This document shows, one piece after another, positions 45,750-58,306 of a stretch of DNA of 64,000 bases (position 1 is its first letter; every line of letters begins with the position of its first letter). Source of the stretch: Gonapodya sp. JEL0774 (Eukaryota; Monoblepharomycota; Monoblepharidomycetes; Monoblepharidales; Gonapodyaceae); assembly GCA_027604505.1 (NCBI GenBank), contig JADIIX010000068.1:52262-116261 (forward strand), given 5' to 3'. A program made the position numbers and the translations under genes. The notes beneath the pieces were generated by a model. The model was not told where the DNA came from and did no database searches. It was given only the letters and a program-made list of their open reading frames with translations.

Positions 45750-47303
45750 ATGAGTTATCAGTTTCACGTCGCCAACTGGGCATACAAGGGGGAAGGCAAC
45801 TCCAACCTTGTCCTTTCGTTCTGTGGTCCGCGATCCTCCTCACTTGATGGTTGCATTCTCCGTCTTCGCAAGGATGAATCAACTTCCGATACAGAGCTGC
45901 CAGCAGATTTCTGGAACGCGCGAAAGCTCGTCGAGTATCGTGACCTTGTCATCCGGCCACTTCTCGGCGAGGACTACGTTGCCCGCGCCCTTGCGGTAGA
46001 CGTTGACAATGAGTTCCTGGAGGGAATCGCTGCCTCCCAAACGATCAAGGATGCGAGACCACCTTACAGGCGAAGTAGAAATGTCGACGTCAGGCAGCGG
46101 TGGGCGCTTCTCGAGTTGGACCATACTGTCACACTTGGTGGAAGGTTGATGGTGTCTTCCAAATCGAGATGGAACGAACAGCAAGATGGGCAGTCACTAT
46201 CTGAGCAAAGTGTCGAAGTCATTGCCTTTGAAATCAAGCCAAAGTGGGGGTTTAAGCGGTCACTTGTGTCCGAAGCTGCTCGGTTCATCTCAAAAGACAA
46301 CCTTGCCACCAAAGTAAACGCCTGTCGATTCTGCATGCATCGGATCTGGAAGGATAGGAATGCCATTGAACGCACAACGGGTGCTTCCCCGAGTCACCAT
46401 GAAGCGAACACTTTCCAGGGGCATGTTAGTGTTGGTCACTCAAGGGAGGCTCCGACCCGCTTCTGTCCCCTCGACATGTATTCGGAAGAGCACAGCAGAA
46501 TCCTCGCTTCGTGCGAGTGGTTATTCCGAGATCCCCGCAACAACTTTGCACTTCACATAAACGGTCAACTCGTTGACATTACGGAGCTTTGGGGAGAAGA
46601 CGAGCCTTCGTGGGTCTCCAGTCTGTCACGGTTTCTTGATGTACTGGGTGTGAATGCGAACCCTCATATGGACATCAAGAGTGGATGTCTGGTACGGCTG
46701 ATCAATGTCTTTGCAGATGTGATCAGTTATGAACCGGAGCCGTTGCATAACTTGAGGAGACATCAAGGAGGTTTGGACTCGATTGACATTGAGGGAGTGT
46801 TTCCGTTGTATTTAGATGTTGTTGCGACACATGGAGGCTATGCAGACAGTTTGCTCGACTGCAGTCCCGTGGAGTGGCAGCAGGTAATGGAACGCTACAG
46901 ACATCGTGTTGCTGTTGATTATGGGATGCTTCCTCTCGAGGATAAGTTACAGCTCATTAGAGAGTTTATGGTGTCAGCAACACTCAAGGACTGTACATTA
47001 CTCGTGACGTTAGGACGATCAACTGACGGATCTAGCAGGGAGGAAGGTTCGTCTGTCCCTCCCACGGCAACACTTCCAGGGACTCAAGCTTCAGAAATTC
47101 TGGAATGTTTGGAAGTCCAGCGGGTTCGGCAATTGAACTTGATTAGTGGGACACCCTCCCAAGGTGGAGATGTCAACTTCACTTACAAAATGACATTTGT
47201 CGACACAGATCCGAAGCCAACAAGTCGGATACCTCACTACTATAGATTAGATAGGGACATTGTTGAAAACGCAGCGCTCTTTGGTTTGGAGTGTTTTGAG
47301 TAA
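45750..47303 (+). CDS. IPK1: Inositol-pentakisphosphate 2-kinase
   Basis: A single-exon gene of 517 residues. The start MSYQFHVANWAYKGEGNSNL at 45750 is preferred over an ATG 48 bases upstream, because the family begins with the nucleotide-binding W-x-Y-x-x-EG-x-x-N. Further landmarks are GCILRLRKDE, FEIKPKWGFKRSLVSEA, the zinc-site region CRFCMHRIWK, RFCPLDMYS, and KDCTLLVTLGR near the C-terminus. The enzyme phosphorylates the 2-hydroxyl of InsP5 to give InsP6 (phytate), linked to mRNA export and signalling. The absence of introns is unusual beside its heavily split neighbours. It lies 60 bases upstream of the RFWD3 start on the same strand, leaving little room for a promoter. Confidence 0.9.
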   Translation: MSYQFHVANWAYKGEGNSNLVLSFCGPRSSSLDGCILRLRKDESTSDTELPADFWNARKLVEYRDLVIRPLLGEDYVARALAVDVDNEFLEGIAASQTIKDARPPYRRSRNVDVRQRWALLELDHTVTLGGRLMVSSKSRWNEQQDGQSLSEQSVEVIAFEIKPKWGFKRSLVSEAARFISKDNLATKVNACRFCMHRIWKDRNAIERTTGASPSHHEANTFQGHVSVGHSREAPTRFCPLDMYSEEHSRILASCEWLFRDPRNNFALHINGQLVDITELWGEDEPSWVSSLSRFLDVLGVNANPHMDIKSGCLVRLINVFADVISYEPEPLHNLRRHQGGLDSIDIEGVFPLYLDVVATHGGYADSLLDCSPVEWQQVMERYRHRVAVDYGMLPLEDKLQLIREFMVSATLKDCTLLVTLGRSTDGSSREEGSSVPPTATLPGTQASEILECLEVQRVRQLNLISGTPSQGGDVNFTYKMTFVDTDPKPTSRIPHYYRLDRDIVENAALFGLECFE

Positions 47304-47362
47304 TTATTGGGGTGGGAACTGAATGCATGTTTTCCCATCCCCAACATCAGTAACATTTCTGA

Positions 47363-49531
47363 ATGGATGGCAAACGTGTCCGGCGAGCTTTTGTCCTCAC
47401 AGAAGCAAATACCAATACTGAGAACTCTGTTGCTGTGCATGACCCTTCTCCATGTCATGGGAGTTGGGGATCTCTCAATGAAAACTCTCTCGGCGATGCG
47501 CACGACGAGAGCAGTTTTAGGATCGATTCAAACTCCAATGTGGATGCAATTCATACTCCCGCAGAGGGAGGTAACGCTGGCCACGCAAAAGGAACGGGAA
47601 ACACTGTGGAAGAGGATGAGACCTACATTTGTGTCGTCTGTTCTTCTCCCTGGTCGAATGCTGGGAAGCACCGTTGCGTATCTCTGAGTTGTGGTCACCT
47701 TTTTGGCCTTTGGTTGGTGAAATATCGGCTCTTTCCCGTTGCGATTATTCTTCGATTTGATGCAGTCTCTCGAACCGGCAGCTGCATTGAAAAATGGTTG
47801 CAGGTCGACAAGAGGAAAAAAAACACCAAGAGTTGTCCACTGTGCGGGTGAGTAGATCACATACTTGCTCTGCAATGGAGCACAAATTCACGATACGTTA
47901 AAGCGAACCAGCCGTACTAAAGGACATTCGACCCGTTATCGCCACAAAAGTTGTAGCCAAGGATGACATGGAGCTGCGACAGATGAGGGAACGATATGAG
48001 GACTTGCAAAAACAGCATGCGGCTCTGGAGCGGGAAAATGGGACCCTCAAGCTCAGCATACAAGCTGAACGAAACCTTACCTCGGAACTTAAAAGGAAGA
48101 ACCAGTCTCTCGAGGGCGAACTCATCTGGTGGGCATTGCAACATTAAGCCTCTGTCCGAGAACAGTTGTGCTCATCGTGTTGCTCAGGCTTAAACGTGTC
48201 AAAGTCGACAAAACAGAAGACTCACCCGTCAGTACAATTGGCAATCTTGGAAATGGAAAGGAAGGATCGGCAGATGATGGTGGAACCTTTGACGTGGGAC
48301 CACGAGCTATCACGAACGACTTCATTCGTGAGAAGCTGGAGTCAGTCAGAATACCCTCGGAAGTGAGAATTCTTCTATGGCTGACCACACTTCTTGCTTC
48401 TCATTCATTTCTGACGATCACTCGCAGTATGTTGGTGCGCGTGTCCTGTCCCATGACTCTCACAACAATATCCTTTTTGTCTCCGTGGAAAACGCTAGAA
48501 CTCAACGACATGGGCTCTTGAAAGTGAATCTTCATGATTGTGAACGCATAGAATTTGTGCCTGTTCATTTGAAACAGATTCGAGACTGTCAAATTCACCC
48601 CAAGGACAACAACGTTTTATTGACGGCATCCGTGGACAAACATTTAAAACTCACTCAGGTGTTATCCAATACTGTAGTTGCGGAATTCAAGCTGGACAAG
48701 CCCGTATGGTCATGTTGTTGGAATTCGACGGACCCCAATTACATATTTGCGGGGCTCGTAACAAATTGCATCACTGTGTTTGATGTTCGAAAACCGGGAT
48801 TGCCTCTCAGGGAAGTCAGTGGTCCTGCAATGGGAGGCACAGGGAAAGCCATTCACTCCTTGGCTCACATTCCCAAGTGTCAGCAAGCTCCAGATGGGCT
48901 TCTGGGAGCAAACTTAGAAAGAGTCTTCTTTTGGGCATCAGATTCGGGAATGACAATGATCAATGCAGGAGACAATCACTTGTCATGCCACAACTCTGAG
49001 GACTGGTCGGGTGGGTGTGTGCACTTGCAAATTTCGTTTGGATATCTCGTGCATAATATAATCACCAAACCTGATTCTCCAGGCAATTGTACATCTATGT
49101 CCTTTGACGTTGCAAGTGAATCCTTTGTGGCGACTTTTAGGGACCCTGGGCTGCTGACCGCCACTCACAGGGTCGGTCAAGTCACATTGGGGTCTCCAGA
49201 ATGCATGAGGAAAGTTGCAGACTTGTCAGGATGCTCCATGGGAACGAGCATTACTCGGACCAAAATTTTCTCCATTGAAAGGAGGTTGACCGAACGTCGG
49301 CGCTTCACTTTCGTGGCGGCAGGCGACCAAGCCAATGCGAAGCTCCGGCTGTGGGACTTGACAAATAACATTTCAAAATCGAGCTCTTCAGAGAATTTTG
49401 CTGATTGTCAGGACATCTTTCTTCCGATGGGGTCCACGGTACTTGACTCTCAACTTTGCACGGAGGTCGGACCACCAATCCTCGCGTGCCTAACACCTGA
49501 CTTTGTGCATATGTACAGTTTATTTAATTGA
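47363..49531 (+). CDS. RFWD3: E3 ubiquitin ligase RFWD3 (RING plus WD40)
   Basis: The start MDGKRVRRAFVLTEAN at 47363. A RING finger begins CVVCSSPWSNAGKHRCVSLS, continues CGHLFG and is completed after an intron by CIEKWLQ and KSCPLCG. The intron border inside the RING (about 47715-47790) is not certain. A coiled coil follows (DDMELRQMRERYEDLQKQHA, ERNLTSELKRKNQSLE). The C-terminal WD40 domain has YVGARVLSHDSHNNILFVSV, HPKDNNVLLTASVDKHLKL, VWSCCWNSTDPNYIFAG and AKLRLWDLTNN. The order RING, coiled coil, WD40 is diagnostic. Known role: ubiquitination of RPA and RAD51 in replication-fork repair and homologous recombination. It ends MYSLFN-TGA at 49531, convergent with the methyltransferase 16 bases away. 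Confidence 0.88.
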
Positions 49532-49546
49532 CTAGCTCGTGATCCT

Positions 49547-50439
49547 TTATCGACGACTCAGTAAATATCCATGATATGCTGTGACTACTTGGGTCACCGA
49601 ATCTTTGTAACCAGTGAATCGTTCGTGACGCTCGATGCTCCAGCCAGTCTGACGGATCATCGCCTCCATGTCTTCTCTACTGTAAGCAGATAACTCTGAG
49701 GCATCTTTCTCCTCTGGAAATGTCAATCCAAACACGCCATAATGTTCAGGTCTAACGAGTTCAAACACTCGCCCTAATAGTGCCTTTGGATTCCGAATAA
49801 AATCCATGACTCCAACACATACTTGGTCCATGGAAGCGGTTGGGATGAGCAAGCATCAAATGAGCATGGCCAATACCAGGTTTACTCACCAACACCATCA
49901 TAAGCCTCGTTTAATCCGAGTTCGGACTCAACATTTCCGCATATTAATCGCCGATATGAGCCTCTACGTGAAGCTACTTCAAGCATCTGAAAGTAATGAT
50001 GCAATGGCAATCAGAAGCCATCGAGCGCCCTTTGGACCGTTTTCACGTACAAACCTCTTTGGTAGCATCCACACCGTCGACATTAAACTTTCCTGAATAT
50101 GGGTCGGAAAGAAACAAGGCGGAACTCTGGCCCGTTCCACAGCCCAGGTCAAGAATCGAGAAGGAATGATCATTGTTTGCCGGGTTCTCACGAGAACACA
50201 CTACCGGAGACGGCGAAAATACAAGGGTTCGAAAAAGATAGTCAAGAATCCAACGGGAAATGATGAATGGTGCTGGGTACGCGGATCTTCGACAAAGAAT
50301 GGAATCTGTTAGGCCAAGGATGCATTCAACAACGGGGATACTGAAACCAAGCACCTGTCACTCTCTATTTCATCATCATACGAGCGAGAGTAATCTTTGT
50401 AGTAGTCAGAGATGTCACTCAGTGTCCAGGTCGAAGTCA
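49547..50439 (-). CDS. SAM-dependent methyltransferase, METTL27/WBSCR27-like
   Basis: A minus-strand gene starting MTSTWTLSDISDYYKDYSRS at 50439. YDDEIESD follows, the D-Y-D region typical of this family. An intron joins it to YPAPFIISRWILDYL. Motif I is FSILDLGCGTGQSSALFL, and the acidic strand is FNVDGVDATKE. Further exons read MLEVASRRGSYRRLICGNV and ELGLNEAYDGV. The last exon (about 49838-49547) holds VGVMDFIRNPKALLGRVF, ELVRPEHYGVFGLTFPEE and GYLLSRR-TAA. The class I Rossmann-fold methyltransferase assignment is firm; the substrate is unknown for most members. It overlaps no neighbour but is convergent with RFWD3, and VPS8 starts 72 bases beyond its ATG on the opposite strand, so the two probably share a bidirectional promoter. 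Confidence 0.82.
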
Positions 50440-50511
50440 TACCGAAGAACAGCGGGCGTGCTTCAGCATCCCACTGAGGCCTCACGCAATCCGATCATTT
50501 TAGAATAAAGA

Positions 50512-53500
50512 ATGTCGAAATTGAAGGCCATCACGGAAAAATTTCAGTCGACTAGGATTCAGGATACTACGATCGCTGTTGCTTCACAGGAGGAGATAGA
50601 GACTGCTCTTGTTGAGCTTGGTGGACTGCGTGAGGATCTACTTGAACTTCTTCGAGACACACCAATAGAAGTCCGTGGAGCGATCCAAAGTCGGGAGCAG
50701 ATTCAAGATCTTCTCGATGCGATAGTCAGAGAGACGAAGGTCTACGAACAGTTTGTAGGAGAGGACCGACCGAAATTGAGCTTGGAAGCAATCCTTGGGG
50801 AACCGGACGATGTATCCCTGTACAATCATCAAGATTGGGAGCAAGATGGAGAGGAAAGCGTGATTGAAAATGTGAATGAGGAGGTATGACTTCGTCGCCG
50901 TGGTTCTTTGCCTCGTTCCATTCAGTCACAATTCCGAATTCAGCGCTCGCAGGAGAGCACCTCAGAAGTCTCTTTAGACGAAATTTCGACAACCTCAACA
51001 TTGTCCCCATCAGCGCTTGGCTTTGCCCCACAGCTCTCTTTATCCCGGCCCCCAGGATTTCGCATGGACAGCCTCGCAGCGCAGAGCAACTTGGGAAGTG
51101 GTCCAGGACATTCACCAGAGTTCACATCAACCACTTACCCCGTGGGACCTTCTTCTTTGATATCCTCAGAACGTGGGGAGTCCTCTCTGGCAACCTCTCC
51201 ATTTCCACCGTTTGAGCGGAATCTGACACAGGGTGATAGTAACTTTATCCCATCTGGACCCTTGGATGTCTTCAAATGGATACCACTACAGAAGCTGAAT
51301 GATCAAATATTTGCTGATGCAGCACGACAAAATATTGGGATGCTCACAGTGTTTGCTGTGAGGACAGGCATCCACATTGGTTTTCCCACTGAAGCAAAGT
51401 TAAAGGTCGCATTGCTTTGTAGGTCAACGGTCTTATAGCCCTTGGAACCTCACGTAGCATCATTTTACTGTTTGATGCAAACCAGACGTTGAAGGCAATA
51501 TTGGGTGATGTTTCCAATGGTAAATTCACAGTGTGTTTTTGGTGGGGTGAAGTAGGTGTAACTCTTTGGCCCAGCCCCAGAGTATGGATCAGTTACATCT
51601 GTCGCTATATCACCAGATGCTAATGTTGTTGCAGCTGGGCACAAAGAGGGAGTAATCTCCATTTGGGACACAAGAACAGGATCAAACATCAGGACAATGG
51701 CACCTGCGAAGTCTGAGAAACTTGAAAAGCAGGACAAGCACTTGAAGGGGTCTGCAATCATTCATGTGACCTTTACTGATTCTTCAGCCGAGCTCCTGTC
51801 TGCAGATGATAAGGTTAGCAATTTGTCCATCAGTTTTGTCCCAAGTCCATTCCTGTTTATGATGCAGCATTGTTCAGGGTACTATCCTACTACACAGACT
51901 CTCCAAAGTTTTTGTCATGTCATCAGTTAGAACTTCAAGGTTGCATGGTACACCACTTGGTAATACCACCCAATCTGTCCAAACCACTGTATTCTCACTT
52001 GCAGTCTTGACTGAGACACATGCAAGGCGTGCCGTTCCAGGATCTAGTCTCCTTGCATTCACTACACCATTTAAAGTAAATATTCTTGGGAGCAAGGCTG
52101 CACCAGTGATCTCACCTAACAACATAATGTACATATTCACATGCAGCTGCAAGTCATGACACTGCACCCTCATCCAGAAGTCAAGCACAAAATTGTTTGG
52201 AGCAAACTGCACAATGCAGAAGCTTCTCCATTCCTTGCAAATAGCCCTTCACACAAGGGCACTCAAATAAGATCCAGTCTTGGAACCAACAGCAGTGCAG
52301 CACCCTCCACACTCATGTCATGTGTTGCTTGGAGCCCAACAAGGATTGAAAAATATCCCTCAGGTATGCTGCTCATGTTAACTCTGTCTGAAATATCATG
52401 TACAACTGGAAGGTGCTCTTGAACCCCTCAAAGGCAATAATTTGCTAACTCTACTGGCTTTCTCTTGGGGAGATCTATTAATGATAGCCCAGGTTCAAAT
52501 TGTCCTTGGCCGATCTTCAAAAGACACCAGCTCTTTGAACATGCTTATTCCAGATGAGCAGTCAAAGGGCAAACAGAGACAGCAGTTGAAATTTACCTTA
52601 CTTGGTGAATCAAAAAGAACCAATCCCATTGTCAGCTTGCTGTGGTTAGACAGAACACATCTGATTATTATGGAGCAAAATGAACAGCTCACTGTTTATG
52701 ATGCAGGGATTTTGACTCCCCTTGAAAGTTGTGACATTCGATCCAAAGAGATTGTTTATCATGATATCTTCAGGAAATCACTAGAGTCTAATTCAATGTC
52801 CCCAACCCTTGCTTATTACCACAGTTTGAGGGCATACAGAGGCAATTTATTTGCAATGGTGAGTGGCTGTCTTGGTTAGTGTCAGACAAATGTTCACAGT
52901 TTTGTGTGGTATGTTTCTCCCAAAAGGGCTTTCACAGTATATATGCAGTGACTTTAATTCCATGGGAAGAAAGATTAGTATCAGCTGTAAAAGCTGGGAG
53001 TTTCACAATGGCGGTACAAATGGCGCTGGAGTTCTTTTCTGGTCATACTCTTCACATTGCAACTGGTATACCATCTGAGCCAAACATCAGGAGGCAAGTC
53101 TTAGGAGATTACATCATGGATATGCTCAAAAAACAAGTGGGTCTGTCACTATCTGTTGCAAGTGATCATGGACAGCACAATCTATCTTCTATGGAACATG
53201 AGCCATTTGAGTTAAATGATCAAGATACAGACCAGGACCATGTTGTTCAGCACCTTGCAAAATTATGCATTGACACAAGTCTTGTAATATCCAGAGAGGA
53301 TGAATTGTTTGGTGAAATTTTTGAACTGTTTTCAGCTGCTGGGATGGATGCAGTGTTCTTTGAAGAGTTGGAACCCTACATATTGGGTGATAGATTTGGT
53401 GATGGGCTTAAAGATGCAAGTGTGGCACAAGGCCTTGTGCAGTTTTACACTGAGAGGGGACTTTACAAGCGGTTAGAAGAATGCTTGCTTCATTTGCACC

Positions 53501-55722
53501 CTTCAGCCCTGAATGTGGATGCAATAATGAGCATCTGTCAAACTCATCAACTTTACTTGGCGTTGATATATGTGTACAATCAAGGACTACACGATTTTGT
53601 TTCTCCTCTGATTGTTTTGCTCAAGTTAATGGAACTGAGCAACATTCAGGAGGTTCCTGCTGGAAAGCAATTGGTAAACAAGGCACCAGATTCCTGCTAT
53701 ATCACCTATGTCTACCTTGCATTCATTTTCACTGGAAGGGGCTTTCCGCACAATAAACCACTTGGAAGTGGAGCCTTGCAAGCCAAAACAGATGCATACA
53801 ACTTTTTATTCTCTCCACAGTTCATAGTTTGGCCCCCCATGTCATCAAATCTGGTGGAAGTTACCAAAGCCTCGAAGAGCTTCCCATATCTTTCTATTGT
53901 TGTGCAGTATGATTCTGAGCAGTTTTTTTTAATGTTGGCCACAGCTTTTGAAGATCTCAGCCTTAGTGGGGAGCTTTTTGTTGGTCTTGACTATGATACT
54001 GGATCTTCCCCTGCCTTTGGAGACAAAGTGGAGCTTAATCGACAGTTCATTATTGACATATTGTGTTCCCTTTTAGCACCAAACCTGCAGACTGTGGATC
54101 TTCAAGCTCAGCAGCAGGGACAGTCTCAGCCACCATATCCATTTGCAGAGATAGATGTTGTTCGATTGCTTTGCTTCCTCGCATCAAGTGTTGTCAAGTA
54201 CTCAACATTTATCTCATTGGACATGAAGACTTATAGGAACATCATTTTCTGTCTTTTGGGTTCTTCACATGACATTTTGAGAACTGAGAGGCAGTTCGCT
54301 ATGGAATTATTGCTTGAACATTTCGGCCCTCACAACATTGGAATATCTGAAAGCCTCATCATTGATTATTGTGAAAGAGCAAAGTTCTACCAAATTGCTG
54401 AAAAGTACTTGCGTAAATCAGGACAACTTGACAAAGTACTGAGTTGCTACCTTAATGATGAGAATAGGAAGGCACAGGTTTTTGATGCAATCAGTCAACT
54501 AGCAGTTGAAGCTACACAAAGGAAGGTTGACATTGAGAGCTCTGTGTTAGAGAGGATCCCTACATTGGTTGAACTGAGTCCAAGCAAAACTGCCACAATT
54601 GTTGACACTGTTTTTGGTGGGCAACATGTGAAAGTTTTGATGAGGCTTCAAGGCTATCAGTCCCTTGAGTACAGCTACCTCCAAGCACTGCTGGATCTGT
54701 ATCAAGAACTAGGTGGTGGAAGTTTTCCTGTCAGCCAACATGTCCTTTCTAGGGAGGAGCCATTTGAGCAACAAGTTTATGACCGTTACATTGAACTGCT
54801 GTGTCACTATCACCCTGAGTCTGTGAAGCCTTTTCTGACCTTTTTGGACTCAAAGTATCACAATTGTGCATATGATTTAGAGAGAGCAAAACAGCTGACA
54901 CAACAACATCAACTAGCCAGCGCAACAGCCTGGGTATTAGAGAGAACAGGAGATGTTTTTGGTTCACTGCAATTGTTGCTCCAAGCACTGAACACACAAT
55001 TCTCAAAATTAATTGAACTAGTCCACAACTTGATTGCAAACCACAAAGGAAAGAACATGTCGCTGAAGAAAGACAGTGAATTAGTGAATTGGGTGGAAGT
55101 GTATGGGGGCCATCTTAGAGATGCAACAACACAAGAATTTCAAGAAATGGCAAATCATGCCATAAACACATTGGAGGATATTGTGGTGTTTTGCCAGAGA
55201 AACTCCAAAAGACTTTCAGGACCAGAAAGCCATATGTTGTGGGTTACCTTGCTGGACAACATTATTGGGATACAAAAGTCTCTTGCACAGGAATCAAATC
55301 ACTCTGGAACATTGCCAGAAGATCTTCAACTTTCAAATTTGATGAGGAAGGCCCTACAAATAGTCTTGAATGGCATGTTAGGATTCACATCGTTGCCTCC
55401 AGTGTTATTCAAAATTGTTAATGAGCAAGCTGGTGCACAATTCCAGGAGATTCGTGACATTGTATTCTCTTTCTTAGAGATGTATGATTATGAGGAGAAT
55501 CTTGTGCAGGTGACCACAAAACTTTTATCAAGTCACACAGATAAAGGATTTGTTGGGCTTTACAAACTTCGATCAAAAGCACTTCGTCCACGGAAAGGGC
55601 TTTGTAGGGTTTGTCAGCAATCAGTGAGGAACATCACTAGTCCAGTTGTACTGCAGAATATTGGGGCAGAAACAGTATTTTTTCACCCTGCCTGCATTGA
55701 GGGAACCGATGACAAGCAATAG
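50512..55722 (+). CDS. VPS8: CORVET subunit VPS8
   Basis: Eight exons (50512-50883, 50926-51357, 51423-51519, 51575-51813, 51878-52075, 52147-52363, 52434-52858, 52927-55722) give an undamaged 1591-residue frame. An N-terminal helical region precedes the propeller: WIPLQKLNDQIFADAARQN, then VNGLIALGTSRSIILLFDAN, then SVTSVAISPDANVVAAGHKE with GVISIWDTRTG, then PLLAFSWGD-like LLAFSWGDLLM. The long last exon is the alpha-solenoid, including a CHC-repeat-like stretch (DLERAKQLTQQHQLASATAW). The end is a partial RING: CRVCQQSV, then FFHPACI, stopping after the H-x2-C half. VPS8 binds Vps21/Rab5 and tethers endosomes. Intron 1 is only 42 bases. From exon 3 onward CpG is rare, unlike the rest of the window, yet the protein is intact. 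Confidence 0.92.
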
Positions 55723-56268
55723 TAGTGACATGTTTATCCCCCCAGTATGGTCTCTAATGCGCTTGCAATTGCATTAGACTCAATGATCTCTCAGCAAATT
55801 TTCCAGTGGTTTGTTATCATCCAATATTAGAAGTTCTGTTTAGTTACAGCAGGGAAGATGGTTTGAGAATTCAGCTTATCACAGAAGCTTACCTTGTATT
55901 TGCTTAGACAATGTCTTTGCACTGGCCTAGAGACCCAGAGGAGTACAAGAGGAGTGGAATGTTGATGGAGAGTTTGAAGGACTGTGATAAGCACAGGATG
56001 AGGATGAGAGCATCCCAAGCCCTCCTGCCAGAAGTAACTTCACTTCACATCAGAAAAACAGAGCACTTTTAATGTACACTGAAAGATTTTGGAGATATTT
56101 GGACATTATATGATATTATATTTGTTTTGAGTGACTGATACTGGATAATCTGCATGATAGGTGTAAATACCAGCTGTGACAGTGAGTGAAAAGAGTAAGT
56201 TGCGCACAGGCAGAGTCCACTCATTCCAACAAGAGAGCCCCAGAAGGACGAAGTCAACAGATGATCCC
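55723..56268. other. VPS8 3' flank, no gene seen
   Basis: AT-rich, CpG-poor sequence without a recognisable frame. It leads from the VPS8 stop into the repeat cluster. Confidence 0.5.
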
Positions 56269-56365
56269 TGTTGTTGTTTGTGTATGTACACTAAGTGTAA
56301 TATCTGTATGTTTAGTGGGTAAACTATATTAGCTTGCCATCATAGATGAGCAGCACCATCAGCAA
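56269..56365 (-). mobile_element. Inverted fragment of a short solo-LTR family
   Basis: Read on the minus strand, this matches the central and terminal part of the LTRs at 56583-56715 and 58307-58438. Shared blocks are CTCATCTATGATGGCAAGCT and GTTTACCCACTAAACATAC. It starts TGTTG on the plus strand, the complement of the CAACA terminus. The match fades after the ATAGATGAG block, so only part of the unit is recognisable. Confidence 0.65.
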
Positions 56366-56379
56366 TATACTGTTTCGCA

Positions 56380-56580
56380 CCAGGTCCCTGGAAACAAAGG
56401 CCCTCACTAGTGCCCCAGCCACGAAAACAAAATTAACACCAAAACCAACAGCCAGTGCCCCCCTGCCACCAAATGCTGCTTCAACTGTGGCAACTGCAGC
56501 CACACTGCTGCTGATTGTTGGGAGGAGTGCCAGTAGTGTGGGGACACAGGGCATCAGAGGAGAGACTCCCCTGACAGGAA
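56380..56580 (+). pseudogene. Retrotransposon gag remnant with CCHC zinc knuckle
   Basis: One plus-strand frame reads CFNCGNCSHTAADCWEECQ, containing a perfect CCHC knuckle (C-x2-C-x4-H-x4-C). An in-frame TAG follows, then a second knuckle-like CGDTGHQRR. Paired knuckles are typical of gag nucleocapsid regions. The stop codon and the absence of flanking gag sequence mark it as dead. It lies between two oppositely oriented LTR copies. Confidence 0.6.
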
Positions 56581-56582
56581 GT

Positions 56583-56715
56583 TGTTGGAATTGCGGTTCT
56601 CTGTCTTGTGTATAATGCAGTGTATTACAGTCAGTGCCACTCATCTATGATGACGGGCTTATATAGTTTACTCACTAAACATACAGATAATACACACAGT
56701 GTTCATGCACCAACA
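56583..56715. mobile_element. Solo LTR, 133 bp, with perfect 5-bp target duplication
   Basis: The unit starts TGTTGGAATTGCGGTTCTC and ends GTTCATGCACCAACA, giving the TG...CA and inverted TGTTGG/CCAACA ends expected of an LTR. The five bases before it (56578-56582) and after it (56716-56720) are both GAAGT, a target-site duplication. A related copy is at 58307-58438 and an inverted fragment at 56269-56365. Confidence 0.85.
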
Positions 56716-57639
56716 GAAGTCCAAACAGAAACCAGCCACACACAACATCATTAGGGAAGGGGAGGGCAAGAGGTTGCAGAATACACAGGAACAATCCATG
56801 GTGTGGAGAGAGAGGACAATACATATGAAGTCAAGGCTTACACCGTCCAACACCCCAAAACCAAAACAGCAAAACATACACCAGATCCCAACAAAAGATC
56901 CTCAATTTTGTGGGCCACATCTCTAAGAAGCAAGTGAGGGAGGACACGTGGCCAAATGGTTCAGGTGGAATACCGTTGTGCATGGTTCCCTGCAGCCTGT
57001 GATTGCTGACACTGCAGTCTGCACACAGTGGGTCATGGGTCACCAAGGGCAGGTCATGACCCACTGTTAATAAACATGCAGGTAACATCACGACAGCGCT
57101 CCAGAAACGAACATGTTACGTGATCTTATGTAACTAATAATAATATTGGAGCAAGGTGACCTTCTTGGTCTACCAACAACACGCCCCAACAGTCCCCACC
57201 ACTCACAGGCCAATTTTTGTCTCACATTTCATCAACTACGTGGAAGACAAATGGAAATTGATCTCTGGTTGAGAGAACAGGTGTTCAAGGAGGTTCAGCT
57301 TGTGAAACTGTTGTTCTTGAAGGCAGGCTCCAAATCTCATTGCGCAGGAACAGAAACAAAAACAGAAAACATCAAAGGAGTAGCAAAATCTGCAGATTAT
57401 GTGAGTTTGGATGGTTGTTTTAGTTACATGTTGTGTGTACTATATATTTGTATGATAGACTGCAGCACGTAGATCATGGCGCCAGCATGTAACAGAGTGA
57501 GTTGCACAGATGAGGACCTCCACTATTCCTGACATATGTGTTCAAGATTGAATCATTTCCTTCCACAGAATACTGAAACCATGTCCAACCACACCTCCAT
57601 CTTGTCACTCACTTTGCTGCAAGCTCCAATTGCAGCAGC
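56716..57639. other. Repeat-derived sequence, no intact gene
   Basis: CpG-poor sequence with short frames. A plus-strand frame at 57146-57472 (FCLTFHQLRGRQMEIDLWLR, then KLLFLKAGSKSHCAGTETK) looks coding-like but has no recognised domain. It may be a leader part of the adjacent recombinase element. Confidence 0.35.
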
Positions 57640-58306
57640 TGGCAGATATTGAGCTCTGGCTCACCTTCTTCCATGAGGCAGACTGCTTTGGATTCTGAGA
57701 CACACACAACCTTTGGCTCCCCCACCCTGTGGCAAGCCGTGGTGAACAAACCAGGCCTCCTAGATGCTACTAGGCCCGCATTAGAACACAAGCTTGCAGA
57801 GCATCCAAAAGGAACAACAAAAGTGTACAAACCAACACAGAAACTGTGGGGCTTGGTGCCAAGAGCACAACTTTGCTGAAAGGGACTTGGTATCTGAGGG
57901 CAAGCTCCATCTTTTCTTGGAGAAAGTGATCATCCCCCATGGCAATCAAATTGCCTGAAAGCTTTTTGTGGACAAGTACGGGAATGAGCTACAAATTGCA
58001 AATAAGAGGCGGAAACATCGACCTATTTCAATAGAACATCCCACTCAGGACGACGAAAGTCACGTTGGGGAACAAAACAACAGAGAAGAGAGTGGAATGA
58101 GTAGGTTTGAATCAGGGAGTGGAGAGACTCCTGCCTCTGCTGAAGGGCAGTCAAGGAATGCCAATGGTAGGGTGATGGAAGCAGACTCTGAAGATGAGAT
58201 GCAACAAGGTATGATCACGTGTGTGGGCAACTTAGTATATTCACCACTGGTGCACTCATCTATGTGCAGCAGACTATCATACCAATATATACTACACACC
58301 GCGCAC

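Noticed and set aside
54749-55039. 96-codon minus-strand frame
   Set aside because: A shadow of the intact VPS8 last exon.
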